From CAZMSD01 sp964568855 (GTDB taxonomy: Bacteria; CAIWAD01): 64,000 bases of DNA. Position numbers and translations under genes: made by a program. The notes under the pieces were generated by a model that had not been told where the DNA came from, ran no database searches, and saw only the letters and a program-made list of their open reading frames with translations. The stretch lies in contig CAZMSD010000018.1 of NCBI GenBank assembly GCA_964568855.1, positions 9,565 to 73,564 of the forward strand. Direction: 5' to 3'. Of the stretch, positions 55,947 to 64,000 are shown one piece after another (position 1 is the first letter of the stretch; the number at the start of each line of letters is the position of its first letter).

Positions 55947-57425
55947 TTAGAATGGCGGGCCGTCGCCGCTTCCGCGCTCTGTCTGCGCGGGCGGAACCCT
56001 GACTTCCACGCCGCCCTTGCGGCCGCTCGACGCGGCGCCCGCTCCCGGCGGGGCCACGGCTTGCCTGTCCACGCTGGAGAAGAGGCCGGTGGTCTTCTCG
56101 AAGTGCATGTAAACGGTACCCGTGGGGCCGTTCCTGTGCTTGCCGATGATCACCTCCGCCTGGCCCTCCGTAGGGACCCCTTCGATATCCGCCGCCTCGT
56201 ACATCTCCGGACGGAACACGAAGAGCACCATGTCGGCGTCCTGCTCGATGGCCCCCGAGTCCCGCAGGTCGGAGAGCATGGGGCGCTTTTCCCCGCCCCG
56301 CTGCTCCACCTGCCGGCTGAGCTGGGACAGGGCGATGATGGGCACCTGCAATTCCTTCGCCAGGGCCTTCAAGGACTTGGACACCAGGGCGACGCCCAGC
56401 TGGTGGGTTTCGGCCTTGGGCAAGGTCATCAGCTGCAGGTAATCCACGATGACCACCCCGGCCTTGTGCAGGCTCACCGCGCGCCGCGCCTTAGAGCGCA
56501 ACTCGGCCAGCGTGATACCCGGCGTCTCGTCGATGAATATCGGGTAGGTCCCCAGCTGGTTTACCGCCAGGGACAGCTTGGGATACTCGTCCCGGCGAAG
56601 GTTCTTGGTCCGGATGCGCATGCCCTCCACCCCGCTCAGGCAGCTGATCATGCGGTAGGCCAGCTGCTCGGCGGACATCTCGAGGCTGAAGATGACCACC
56701 GGGACCGCGCTGCGGGCCGCGTGGAGGGTGAAGTTGACCGCCAGGGCGGTCTTGCCCATGGAAGGCCGGGCCGCCAGGATGATCAGGTCCGATTTCTGGA
56801 AGCCGCTGGACAGCCGGTTGAGATCCAGGAAGCCGGTATCCACGCCGAGCAGCGTCTGGCCTTCCTCCATCTTCTCGAGGGTTTCCATGGTGCGCGCCAT
56901 CAGCGCTTCCATCTGGACGAAGTCGCCGCTCTCGGCCCCCTGGGAGAGCGTGAAGAAGGCGCTCTCCGCCTCGTTCAGCAGCTCCTCGGGCTCGCTGCCT
57001 GGGCTGAAGGCCTGGTCCAGCAGGCCCCCCGCGGTCTGGATCACGGAACGCAGGATGGACTTGCTGCGCACGATCTGGGCGTGATACTCCACGTTGGCGG
57101 GACTGTCCATGAAGAGACTCAGGTGCTGGAGGTACTCGGGACCGCCCGCGTCCTCGAGCAGGCTGGCGCCGTCCCCGCGCCGGCCAGCGCCCAGGGAGGC
57201 CAGTTCCTCCTGCAGGTGGATCGTGTCCACGGGCGTGCCCGCCTGGCTGAGGTTCAGCATTCCCTGGTAGATGTGGCGGTGGGCTATCAGGTGGAAATCA
57301 TTCGGCGACTTGAGGATCTGGACCACCTTGTCCACGGCGGCCCCGCTGATCAGCATCGCGCTCAGCACGGCCTTCTCCGCCTCTTCGCTGTGCGGCAGAA
57401 CGCGTCCTCTGTCCGCTTCGTTCAT
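55947..57425 (-). CDS. dnaB: replicative DNA helicase
   Basis: DnaB unwinds the template at the replication fork. The 492-residue protein begins RVLPHSEEAEKAVLSAML, the usual N-domain start, and has the RecA-fold ATPase with Walker A ARPSMGKTALA, the DYLQLM Walker B region and SQLSRQVEQRGGEKRPMLSDLRDSGAIEQDAD. I use the ATG at 57425, with CCGGAG 6 nt upstream; an in-frame upstream codon at 57470 lacks this. No intein is seen. It follows the uracil-DNA glycosylase gene by 61 bp. Confidence 0.97.
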   Translation of the reverse strand: MNEADRGRVLPHSEEAEKAVLSAMLISGAAVDKVVQILKSPNDFHLIAHRHIYQGMLNLSQAGTPVDTIHLQEELASLGAGRRGDGASLLEDAGGPEYLQHLSLFMDSPANVEYHAQIVRSKSILRSVIQTAGGLLDQAFSPGSEPEELLNEAESAFFTLSQGAESGDFVQMEALMARTMETLEKMEEGQTLLGVDTGFLDLNRLSSGFQKSDLIILAARPSMGKTALAVNFTLHAARSAVPVVIFSLEMSAEQLAYRMISCLSGVEGMRIRTKNLRRDEYPKLSLAVNQLGTYPIFIDETPGITLAELRSKARRAVSLHKAGVVIVDYLQLMTLPKAETHQLGVALVSKSLKALAKELQVPIIALSQLSRQVEQRGGEKRPMLSDLRDSGAIEQDADMVLFVFRPEMYEAADIEGVPTEGQAEVIIGKHRNGPTGTVYMHFEKTTGLFSSVDRQAVAPPGAGAASSGRKGGVEVRVPPAQTERGSGDGPPF

Positions 57426-57486
57426 CTGCTTCTCCGGATGGGCCGCGGCGACCCTGCCGGACCGATTCATGAATCGGTCCAGTGGA

Positions 57487-58518
57487 TTATTGGTTGAAGG
57501 CGGGCGTCAACGAACCCGGCCGGCCGCCCAGGCGGTCGTAGAGCCTGCGGGTCTCCTGCAGGTCCTCCCAGGCCGGCCGCTTCCAATGGGGATTGCGCAG
57601 CAGGGCGGCTGGGTGATAGCTCACCAGCATGGGAACTCCCCAGTAGTCGTGCCGGGTTCCGCGCATGTTCTTCAGGGCCGACTCGCGCCGCAGCAGCGTC
57701 TTCCCGGCAACCCGGCCCACGGCCAGGATCAGTTTGGGTCTGATCAGGGCCAGTTGCTCGTGCAGGTAGGGTTCGCAGCTGGCCACTTCCTGCGGATTCG
57801 GATCGCGGTTGTTGGTCGGCCGGCACTTGAGAATATTGCAGATGTAGACTTCGTTCCACCCGAAGCCGATGGCGGCCAGCATGCGATCGAGCAGCTGACC
57901 GGCGGGTCCCACGAAAGGCTCGCCCTGCAGGTCCTCCTGGGCGCCCGGCGCTTCGCCCACGATCACCAGGTCGGCCTGCGGATCCCCGCGCCCGAAGACG
58001 AAGTTGGTCCGCCGGGCGGCGATTTCGCAGCGGCTGCAATCGCAGACGCCGGCCCGCAGTTCCTCGAGGCTCTCCCAGGCGCCGGCCGTCCCGCTCCCGG
58101 CGGGTTGATCCGCGGCGTTCAACGGCAGCATGGCGGTTCGCGCCACGCTTGCTCCGCGCTCCGCCGGTCGATCGGTTCCTGTCGCGCTCGCGGGACCGTC
58201 TTCCACGGATCCGCGAGAGCTGCGTGTTACATCCCCGGGCTCCACTCCCTGCTGCTGCCTTGTCTCACTTTTTCCAGGCCCGGTTGTCCGACCTCTCTGT
58301 GTTGTATCCGCGGAATCCGCTGCACCCGGCTTGCTCGATGCACCCGCCTTGCCGTCCCGCAGGCCACCCAGGCTCAGATTCCTCCGGCGCAGCGCCAGTA
58401 GTTTCTCCGCGGACTCCAGCTGCGAGCGTGTTACATCATCCGGCAGGCGCGCCAGCAGGCCGAAGTCCGCTTGCGCCTCCAGCCATTCCATGAGGGCCTT
58501 GCCGGGATCCCGTGCCAT
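57487..58518 (-). CDS. uracil-DNA glycosylase, family 4 type
   Basis: This repair enzyme removes uracil from DNA and carries a 4Fe-4S cluster in family members. The catalytic domain (about residues 150-343) has CDCSRCEIAARR, VGEAPGAQEDLQGEPFVGPAGQLLD, ICNILKCRPTNNRDP and LVSYHPAALLR. The first 140 residues are a low-complexity, Ser/Thr/Gly-rich tail that carries two DVTRS segments, each encoded by a 12-bp repeat (GATGTAACACGC on the coding strand). Such N-terminal extensions are seen in some homologues of this family. It starts 13 bp after coaBC. Confidence 0.9.
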   Translation of the reverse strand: MARDPGKALMEWLEAQADFGLLARLPDDVTRSQLESAEKLLALRRRNLSLGGLRDGKAGASSKPGAADSADTTQRGRTTGPGKSETRQQQGVEPGDVTRSSRGSVEDGPASATGTDRPAERGASVARTAMLPLNAADQPAGSGTAGAWESLEELRAGVCDCSRCEIAARRTNFVFGRGDPQADLVIVGEAPGAQEDLQGEPFVGPAGQLLDRMLAAIGFGWNEVYICNILKCRPTNNRDPNPQEVASCEPYLHEQLALIRPKLILAVGRVAGKTLLRRESALKNMRGTRHDYWGVPMLVSYHPAALLRNPHWKRPAWEDLQETRRLYDRLGGRPGSLTPAFNQ

Positions 58519-58531
58519 CAGCAGCTCCGCC

Positions 58532-59800
58532 TTAGTCCCGCGATATCATCCGCGCCGCCCGGGCCAGGATCCGGCGCGCCGTCTCGTCCTTGTCCAGCAG
58601 CGGCAGCCGCTGCTCGCCGCCCTCGCGGTCGAGCAGCGTGACACGGTTAGTATCGCAGCCGAAGCCGGATCCTTCTTCCAGGGGGTTGTTCACGCAGATC
58701 AGGTCCAGCTTCTTCCGTTCCAGCTTAAGGCGGGCATTCTCCAACTCGTCGCTCGTCTCCACGGCGAATCCCACGTGCAGGCGGTCGCCCTTGTTCACCG
58801 CCAGCCCGGCCAGGATGTCTTCCGTCCCGCCCAGGCGCAGTTCCAGGTCTCCCGGACCCTTTTTCAACTTGCCCGGCTGCTTCCGCGGGGAATAATCCGC
58901 CACCGCCGCGCACATGACCAGGATCTCGGTTTCGTCGTAGTGCCGATGAACGGCATCCCGCATCTCGGCGGCGCTGCGCACATCCGTTCGACACACCCCG
59001 ATCGGGGTGGGCAGATCCACTGGGCCGCTCACCAGGCGGACCACGGCGCCCATGTGCTGCGCCCCCCGCGCCAGGGCGAAGCCCATTTTTCCAGTGGAAG
59101 GATTGCTGAGAAAGCGCACGTCGTCCAGGTCCTCCCGCGTGGGACCCGCGGTGACCAGCACCCGGCGTCCAGCCAGCTCATCGCTGCGAACCAGCAGCCA
59201 GCGAGCCCACTCGAAGATACGCTCGGGCGCGGCCATGCGTCCCGCGCCCACCTCGCCGCAGGCCAGCCACCCTTCATCCGGTGGGGCCAGCGTGGCCCCG
59301 TCCGCCTCGAGCTGCCGCAGGTTGCGCTGCACCGCCGGATTGTGCCACATCCGCAGGTTCATCGCGGGCGCGAACAGCCTGGGCTTGTCGAAGGCGCAAA
59401 GCAGGGTCGAGAGGAAGTCGTCGGCGATGCCGTTGGCGGCCTTGCCGATGATATTGGCGGTGGCGGGGGCGACGATCGCCAGGTCCGCCCACTGGCTGAG
59501 GTCGATGTGCTCCGTGTGATCCACCTCCCCCTCTTCGAAAGGGTCGGCGTACGCGGGATGTCCGGAGAGAGTGGAAAAGGTGAGTCGGCCGACGAAGTGC
59601 TCCGCGTGACGGGTCGTCACGACCCGGGTCCGGCATCCGCTCTCCGCAAGCATGCGGAGCAGGAGGCAGGATTTGTACGCGGCGATGCCCCCGGTGACGC
59701 CCAGCAGCACCCGCGCCTTGCTAAGCGCGGGGGAGATTGAAGCAGCTGCAGCTGTGCTAGACTTCTCCGGGTCCCGGTTCGTTGGGCTCGAGGTAGTCAT
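58532..59800 (-). CDS. coaBC: bifunctional phosphopantothenoylcysteine synthase/decarboxylase
   Basis: CoaBC makes 4'-phosphopantetheine from phosphopantothenate and Cys for coenzyme A. The N-terminal decarboxylase (CoaC) has GVTGGIAAYKSCLLLR, APATANIIGK and the PAMNLRMW lid sequence. The CoaB half has GRRVLVTAGPTREDLDDVRFLSNPSTGKMG, and KLKKGPGDLELRL and FAVETSDELENARLKLERKKLDLICVNN follow (each quoted only in part here). The length of 422 residues is normal. The start overlaps the rpoZ gene by 44 bp, so expression is coupled. Part of the conserved yicC-gmk-rpoZ-coaBC order. Confidence 0.96.
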   Translation of the reverse strand: MTTSSPTNRDPEKSSTAAAASISPALSKARVLLGVTGGIAAYKSCLLLRMLAESGCRTRVVTTRHAEHFVGRLTFSTLSGHPAYADPFEEGEVDHTEHIDLSQWADLAIVAPATANIIGKAANGIADDFLSTLLCAFDKPRLFAPAMNLRMWHNPAVQRNLRQLEADGATLAPPDEGWLACGEVGAGRMAAPERIFEWARWLLVRSDELAGRRVLVTAGPTREDLDDVRFLSNPSTGKMGFALARGAQHMGAVVRLVSGPVDLPTPIGVCRTDVRSAAEMRDAVHRHYDETEILVMCAAVADYSPRKQPGKLKKGPGDLELRLGGTEDILAGLAVNKGDRLHVGFAVETSDELENARLKLERKKLDLICVNNPLEEGSGFGCDTNRVTLLDREGGEQRLPLLDKDETARRILARAARMISRD

Positions 59801-60062
59801 AGTTGATCTCCCCGTCGAGCAGATCGTTCATGGCCTTCACCGTCGGCTTCGGAAACTGGGGAATGTCGATGTCCTCGGGCTCTTCCGGGGCCTCTTCCGT
59901 CAGGTTAAGGTTGGCGTGATACTCGTCGTGGAGCTTGTTGAGGATCTCTTTATGATGATCGTTAATCTGCCTGGCGCGGTGACCCATGACGAGAATCGCC
60001 TCGTACACGTTCGGGCTCAGCTTCTCGAGGTCTTCCTTGGTGGTGTTGTGGAGTCTCTTCAT
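59757..60062 (-). CDS. rpoZ: RNA polymerase omega subunit
   Basis: A 101-residue omega-like protein. SPNVYEAILVMGHRARQIN is the conserved Rpb6/omega core, and an acidic, Pro-rich C-terminal half (TEEAPEEPEDIDIPQFPKP) follows. Its position between gmk and coaBC is the conserved site of rpoZ in bacteria. The form resembles the omega of Bacteroidota-related groups instead of the E. coli subunit. It overlaps coaBC by 44 bp. Assignment is firm by context and moderate by sequence alone. Confidence 0.88.
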   Translation of the reverse strand: MKRLHNTTKEDLEKLSPNVYEAILVMGHRARQINDHHKEILNKLHDEYHANLNLTEEAPEEPEDIDIPQFPKPTVKAMNDLLDGEINYDYLEPNEPGPGEV

Positions 60063-60107
60063 CTGTATCCTCGGCTTGTCCCAATTGCCTGAATTCGTGA
60101 CGGAGCC

Positions 60108-60731
60108 TCAAGCGCCGTCGGCGTGTCTCTGCACCAGCTCGCGAAAGCGCCGATAGCATTCTTCCAGGTCGTCGTTGATCACCACGTGTTCGAAACGGTC
60201 CGCCAAGTCCATCTCTTCGGCGCAGCGCGCCATGCGGATCCGGATCTGCTCCTCGCTGTCGCTCCTGCGCTCTCGCAGTCGTTGCTCGAGCAACTCGAGC
60301 GAGGGAGGCGCGATGAAGACCAGCAGCGCTTCGACATAGCTCCGCCGGACACTCAGGGCGCCCTTCACGTCCAGGTCCAGCAGCACGTGGCGACCGATGT
60401 CCCGCAGGCGGTCGATCTCGGACTTGAGCGTCCCGTAGCGGTTGGCGTGAAGCTCTTCCCATTCCACGAACTCGTCCGCCTGAACTCGCCGCGAGAATTC
60501 GTCAAGCTTTATAAAGTAGTATTCGCGTCCCTCAACCTCGCCCGGCCGGGGAGCCCGCGTGGTGCAGGAGACCGCGAAGGAGAAATCCGCGCGCTCCTCG
60601 AGCAGGCGCGTCAACAGGGTCGACTTCCCCGCGCCAGAGGGACCGGCCACCACCACCAGGCTTCCGCGCCGCTGGCTGTCGTTCCCTGCGTGAGACAAAC
60701 CTCGAACACTCTCCGCTTGTGGGTGATGCAT
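60108..60731 (-). CDS. gmk: guanylate kinase
   Basis: Gmk converts GMP and dGMP to their diphosphates. The 207-residue protein has the P-loop VVVAGPSGAGKSTLL and the SCTTRAPRPGEVEGREYYF signature of guanylate-binding enzymes, and VLLDLDVKGA. The start at 60731 is an estimate: no clear ribosome site is visible, and the reading frame stays open into the tandem repeat upstream. The product would have about 25 residues before the P-loop. It is in the yicC-gmk-rpoZ-coaBC cluster. Confidence 0.94.
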   Translation of the reverse strand: MHHPQAESVRGLSHAGNDSQRRGSLVVVAGPSGAGKSTLLTRLLEERADFSFAVSCTTRAPRPGEVEGREYYFIKLDEFSRRVQADEFVEWEELHANRYGTLKSEIDRLRDIGRHVLLDLDVKGALSVRRSYVEALLVFIAPPSLELLEQRLRERRSDSEEQIRIRMARCAEEMDLADRFEHVVINDDLEECYRRFRELVQRHADGA

Positions 60732-60763
60732 CGTTCGCAAACTATGGTGCCCACTCTCTCGCT

Positions 60764-61062
60764 TGCGTATCAGCCGCCGGGCGCTGTGGCTCTCAATCTC
60801 TGCCTGTCGCCGCTGCGCGGCCGGCTGCATGCGCGCGGCGATGATGCGGCCTAAGGTTCCGATTTCGCGTGCGTATCAGCCGCCGGGCGCTGTGGCTCTC
60901 AATCTCTGCCTGTCGCCGCTGCGCNNNNNNNNNNNNNNNNNNNNNNNNNNNNNNNNNNNNNNNNNNNNNNNNNNNNNNNNNNNNNNNNNNNNNNNNNNNN
61001 NNNNNNNNNNNNNNNNNNNNNNNNGGCCGGCTGCATGCGCGCGGCGATGATGCGGCCTAAGG
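60764..61062. repeat. 106-bp tandem repeat interrupted by an assembly gap
   Basis: The unit starting at 60764 recurs at 60870, nearly identically. The second copy stops at 60924, where the Ns begin, and the sequence after the Ns (61025) resumes exactly at the next base of the unit. The array lies between gmk and yicC, and both flanks diverge beyond it. The copy number is unknown. A GC-rich hairpin region (GGCCG...CGGCC) lies in each unit. Confidence 0.85.
60925..61024. other. assembly gap (100 Ns)
   Basis: Exactly 100 unknown bases, a usual scaffolding placeholder. The flanks are in phase with the 106-bp repeat, so the missing DNA is probably more copies of it, or the join is an artefact of the repeat. 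Confidence 0.98.
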
Positions 61063-61076
61063 GTCCGTATCATCGC

Positions 61077-61955
61077 TTACTCGATATTCTGAACCTGCTC
61101 CCTGATCCGCTCCACTTCCTCTTTGATCTGGACTACCAGGTGCGTCAAAACCGCATCCGGCGACTTGGAGCTGATCGTATTCGCCTCGCGGATCATCTCC
61201 TGCAGAATGAAGCCGAGTTTGGATCCCGCGGGTTCATCGCCCTTAAGCGTCTGCCGGAATAGATCCGCGTGACACCGGAAACGAGTGATTTCCTCGCTGA
61301 TGTCCTGCTTGTCCAGCAGCAGCGCGATTTCCATTTCGAACCGTTCCGGTTTGAGTTCCGTGCTCTCCAGCAGGCGCGTCAGCCGCTCTTCCAGTTGCTT
61401 GCGGCGCAGCGACCGGGAGTCGGTCCAGGTAGCTTCCAGCTCGCCGAACAGGCTTTCGATCCGATCCAGTCGCGTTTCGAGGTCCTGCAGAATCAGTGCG
61501 CCCTCGCGTTTCCGGTCCGCGCTGAACTCCCGCAAGGCGGCGCGGATTGCCTTCCCGGCCAGCTCCCAGAGCTCCGGATTCTCGCCCGACTCCTCGGAGC
61601 CGGCGAGGACCCCTTCCAGGCCGAGCAATTCGCGGGTTCCCAGGTTGTCCTCGATTTCAAGCGCTACAGCCAGCCTGGTTGCCGCGGAGCGGTAAGCGGC
61701 TGCCATGGCGGAATCCAGGTCCACCTTGGCTGGAGCTTCTTCAGCACGGTGGATACTGATGTACAGAGTCAGCTTGCCGCGGCGGATTCCTTTCTTCAGG
61801 AGACCGCGGATCGGGTGCTGGTAATACATCAGGGCCCTGGGCAGGCGCAGCCCGATTTCCTGGAAGCGGCTGTTGAGACTGGATAGCTCCGCTTCGATGC
61901 TGTAGCAGTCGTTCACAGCGGAAGCTCGACCGAAGCCCGTCATCGATTGGATCAT
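61077..61955 (-). CDS. yicC: YicC-family endoribonuclease
   Basis: A 292-residue protein of the YicC family, RNA endonucleases in E. coli. It begins IQSMTGFGRA, the family signature, and ends with the DUF1732-type region (EMIREANTISSKSPDA, VVQIKEEVERIREQVQNIE). It is the first gene of the conserved yicC-gmk-rpoZ-coaBC block, separated from gmk by the repeat array. The terminator of rpoD precedes it. Confidence 0.95.
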   Translation of the reverse strand: MIQSMTGFGRASAVNDCYSIEAELSSLNSRFQEIGLRLPRALMYYQHPIRGLLKKGIRRGKLTLYISIHRAEEAPAKVDLDSAMAAAYRSAATRLAVALEIEDNLGTRELLGLEGVLAGSEESGENPELWELAGKAIRAALREFSADRKREGALILQDLETRLDRIESLFGELEATWTDSRSLRRKQLEERLTRLLESTELKPERFEMEIALLLDKQDISEEITRFRCHADLFRQTLKGDEPAGSKLGFILQEMIREANTISSKSPDAVLTHLVVQIKEEVERIREQVQNIE

Positions 61956-61969
61956 CGCGTCCCTTGAGA

Positions 61970-62008
61970 ATATGAAGATCCCCCCGGTGTCTTCCGCCCG
62001 GAGGGATC
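61970..62008 (-). terminator. probable intrinsic terminator of rpoD
   Basis: Stem GATCCCTCCGG/CCGGGGGGATC on the minus strand (61998-62008 with 61977-61987, one G-U pair) is followed by TTCATATTC. It lies about 20 bp past the sigma gene stop. Confidence 0.55.
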
Positions 62009-62027
62009 CTGATTTGCTGCAGTCACA

Positions 62028-62858
62028 TCAGCCCAGATAGGCCTTGAGGTTCTTGCTGCGGCTCGCGTGCCGGAGTCTGCGCAATGCCTTTTCCTTGATC
62101 TGCCGGACCCGTTCGCGGGTCAGGTTGAACTTTTCCCCGATCTCCTCGAGGGTCATGGGATGCTCGCGGTGCAGGCCGAAATACAGGCGAACGACCTCCG
62201 CCTCGCGGTCCGACAGGGTTCCCAGCGCCCGGGCGACTTCCGTTTTCAGCGACTCGTCCATCAGCAGGGAGTCCGGTGGAGGCTGGGCATCGTTGTGGAT
62301 GATGTCCAGCAGGCGGTTCTCCTCGCCCAGGTTGAACGGCGCGTCCATGGAAAGGTGACGGCCGCTGCGTTTCATGGTATCCGTCACTTCGTAGGCCGAC
62401 ATTTCTAGGAGGTCCGCGATCTCATCGGCGGAGGGCTCGCGCTCCATGCGCTGTTCGAGCTGATTATAGGTCTTGCCGATCTTGTTCAGTGCGCCGACGC
62501 GGTTAAGGGGCAGGCGCACCACGCGGCTCTGCTCCGCCAGGGCCTGCAGAATGGACTGGCGAATCCACCAGACGGCATAAGAAATGAACTTGAACCCGCG
62601 AGTTTCATCGAAGCGCTTGGCAGCCTTGATCAGTCCAAGGTTGCCTTCGTTTATCAAGTCGCAGAGATCGAGTCCCTGATTCTGATATTGCTTGGCCACG
62701 GAAACCACGAAGCGCAGATTCGCCTTGGTGAGCTTTTCCAGCGCATCCTGATTCCCTTTCTTGATCGCCTTGGCCAGCTCGATTTCCTCGTCGGGTGTCA
62801 GCAGCTCGACCTCGCCGATTTCCTGCAGGTATCGCTCGAGTGTCTGATTCGCTCGCAC
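62028..62858 (-). CDS. rpoD: primary sigma factor, RpoD/SigA family (short type)
   Basis: A 276-residue sigma-70 factor. It starts directly with region 1.2 (LERYLQEIGEVELLTPDEE), then region 2 (ANLRFVVSVAKQYQNQGL, FDETRGFKFISYAVWWIRQSILQALAEQ), region 3 (EREPSADEIADLLEMS) and region 4 (LSDREAEVVRLYFGLHREHPMTLEEIGEKFNLTRERVRQIKEKALRRLR, quoted here by its ends only). There is no region 1.1, as in Bacteroidota-type primary sigma factors. The start is GTG with AAGGA about 10 nt upstream. This is the strongest taxonomic marker in the window. Confidence 0.93.
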   Translation of the reverse strand: MRANQTLERYLQEIGEVELLTPDEEIELAKAIKKGNQDALEKLTKANLRFVVSVAKQYQNQGLDLCDLINEGNLGLIKAAKRFDETRGFKFISYAVWWIRQSILQALAEQSRVVRLPLNRVGALNKIGKTYNQLEQRMEREPSADEIADLLEMSAYEVTDTMKRSGRHLSMDAPFNLGEENRLLDIIHNDAQPPPDSLLMDESLKTEVARALGTLSDREAEVVRLYFGLHREHPMTLEEIGEKFNLTRERVRQIKEKALRRLRHASRSKNLKAYLG

Positions 62859-62901
62859 GGCTGACTTTTCCTTGTTTAGCGTTCAGAAATAGGACGGAAT
62901 C

Positions 62902-64000
62902 CTACGGGGTCACCGCCTCCAAAGTCGTGCGGTTGCCCCTGATCACGTGAAACAGGGTGGCCTTCTCGCGGTCGGCCAATTCCGCACTCGCTTCGTGGAA
63001 ATCCTGCAGGTCCTCGATCGCGTACAGATCGATCTTGGTGATCACGTCACCGACGCTCAGTTTTCCACGGGCAGGCGAATCCTGTAACATCCCGGTTATC
63101 ACCACGCCGCCCCGGCGGCGCACGATGTCTTCATCCAGGCGAAAGCGGGCGATGGATCGCTGGTCAAGCTCCGCTACCGCCAGGCCGAAGAACAGGTCTT
63201 CGGGTTCCCGCTCGATGGGCTGCTCCCGCAGCGATGTATCGAACTCGGCGCGGTTCCCCAGCTCGAAACGCAGCTGTCGCTGCTTTCCGTTCCTGACGAT
63301 TTCCGCGTCAATCCGGTCGCCAGGCCGTCCCTTGGCCACCAGTATACGGAATTGACTCTCGCTTTCAACCTGCAGTCCATCCCAGGTCAGAATCACATCG
63401 CCCGGCATCAGCTCGCCCTCCGAGGCCGGTGTTTCTTCCTGGACCGAATCCACGAAAATGCCGCGGGTCTCCTCGTCCAGATTGAGCGCCGCTCGCATTT
63501 CGGGGTTCAGCTCACGCGGCACCATGCCCAGGTAGCCGCGCGTCACCGCGCCGGTTTCCCTGAGATCGCGGTAGATGTCGCGAGCCATGTTGATGGGAAT
63601 CGCGAAACCGATTCCCTGCCCCGCGGGATTGATGGCCGTATTGATGCCGATCACCTCGCCGCGGATGTTCACCAGCGGACCGCCCGAGTTCCCGAAATTG
63701 ATCGACGCGTCCGTCTGGATGAAGTTCTGGTACAGGGGCGCGCCTCCCGAGATGCTCAGATTGACCCGACCCTTGGCGCTGATCACGCCAACAGTCAGGG
63801 ACTGCTCAAGCCCGAATGGATTGCCGATGGCGATGGCCCAGTCGCCCACCTGGATCCCGTCGGAGTCTCCCAGCGGTGCGACGCTTTCATCCCCGAGTTC
63901 CTGGTCGATCTAGACCAGGGCCACGTCCGTCTCGGGATCCGTGCCGATGACCTCGCCGAGAATCTCGTTGCCGTCGGCAAGGACCACCATGATCTCGGTG
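62902..64000 (-). pseudogene. HtrA/DegP-type serine protease with an in-frame amber codon, partial
   Basis: The frame covers the C-terminal part of a periplasmic HtrA protease: the catalytic Ser in NFGNSGGPLVN, two PDZ domains after it, and, upstream, the catalytic Asp region GTDPETDVALV. The codon after this Val is TAG (63910-63912), where relatives have Lys or Arg (LALLKID). Sequence continues in the same frame on both sides, and the N-terminus lies beyond the window edge. A single base change from AAG explains it. Either the gene is a recent pseudogene or the base is an error. Translation from a GTG at 63849 would lack the Asp and His of the triad. Confidence 0.7.

Noticed and set aside
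60764..61062. CRISPR array
   Set aside because: The 106-bp unit repeats without unique spacers, and no cas genes are nearby.
63910..63912. Pyrrolysine at the amber codon of htrA
   Set aside because: TAG is an ordinary stop for other genes here (rplM at 17636, NYN at 38650), and no pyl genes are seen. A mutation or base error is simpler.

Overview
The window is about 64 kb of GC-rich bacterial chromosome, probably a metagenome scaffold because it carries a run of 100 Ns. The primary sigma factor (62028-62858) is the short type that begins at region 1.2, as in the Bacteroidota/FCB group. A C10 peptidase, secreted proteins of unknown family and a lone bacterial-microcompartment vertex protein also fit an uncultured FCB-related lineage. 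No rRNA is present, so the phylum cannot be fixed from this sequence.

Layout. 0.1-9.4 kb: NUDIX hydrolase, methyltransferase, exported pullulanase-like GH13 enzyme, MurA with Asp in place of the catalytic Cys, adenosine deaminase, MscS channel, DUF481 barrel and membrane phosphoesterase. 9.4-18.1 kb: housekeeping genes on the minus strand (guaB; lepA-lepB; pyrH-frr; rpsB-tsf; rplM-rpsI), with intrinsic terminators separating several units. 18.3-22.1 kb: an outer-membrane barrel, a C10 peptidase and an unknown secreted protein. 22.1-27.8 kb: tRNA-Leu(UAG)-tig-clpP-clpX, then EutN/CcmL-ACT-UPF0210. 27.9-34.0 kb: a translationally coupled signalling operon on the plus strand: PP2C phosphatase, a 1153-residue Ser/Thr kinase with P-loop and repeat regions, and a GAF/PAS histidine kinase.

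34.1-46.5 kb is a defence island: an HTH-SNF2 helicase-DUF3883 fusion, a NYN-domain protein, a DUF1156 DNA methylase, a DUF1016/YhcG-type nuclease and a DUF499 ATPase. The helicase-methylase-ATPase core resembles Hma and type-3-BREX-like sets, but no PglZ is present. 46.6-49.1 kb holds three paralogous lipoproteins, each behind a near-consensus sigma-54 promoter and each followed by an almost identical terminator. An XRE regulator and a phosphomannomutase/phosphoglucomutase follow.

51.4-64 kb. The most notable gene is at 51456-52949. It is a phosphoesterase-like tri-haem cytochrome interrupted by an in-frame TGA exactly where the family has the second Cys of its CGC...GGLARR motif. The TGA is followed by a hairpin whose GGUCU loop has the same spacing as in the E. 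coli fdhF SECIS element, so this is a candidate new selenoprotein. After it come CoA-type NUDIX, relA/spoT, dnaB, a family-4-type uracil-DNA glycosylase, the conserved coaBC-rpoZ-gmk-yicC cluster (with a 106-bp tandem repeat and the assembly gap between gmk and yicC), rpoD and an htrA/degP gene broken by an amber codon and cut by the window edge.
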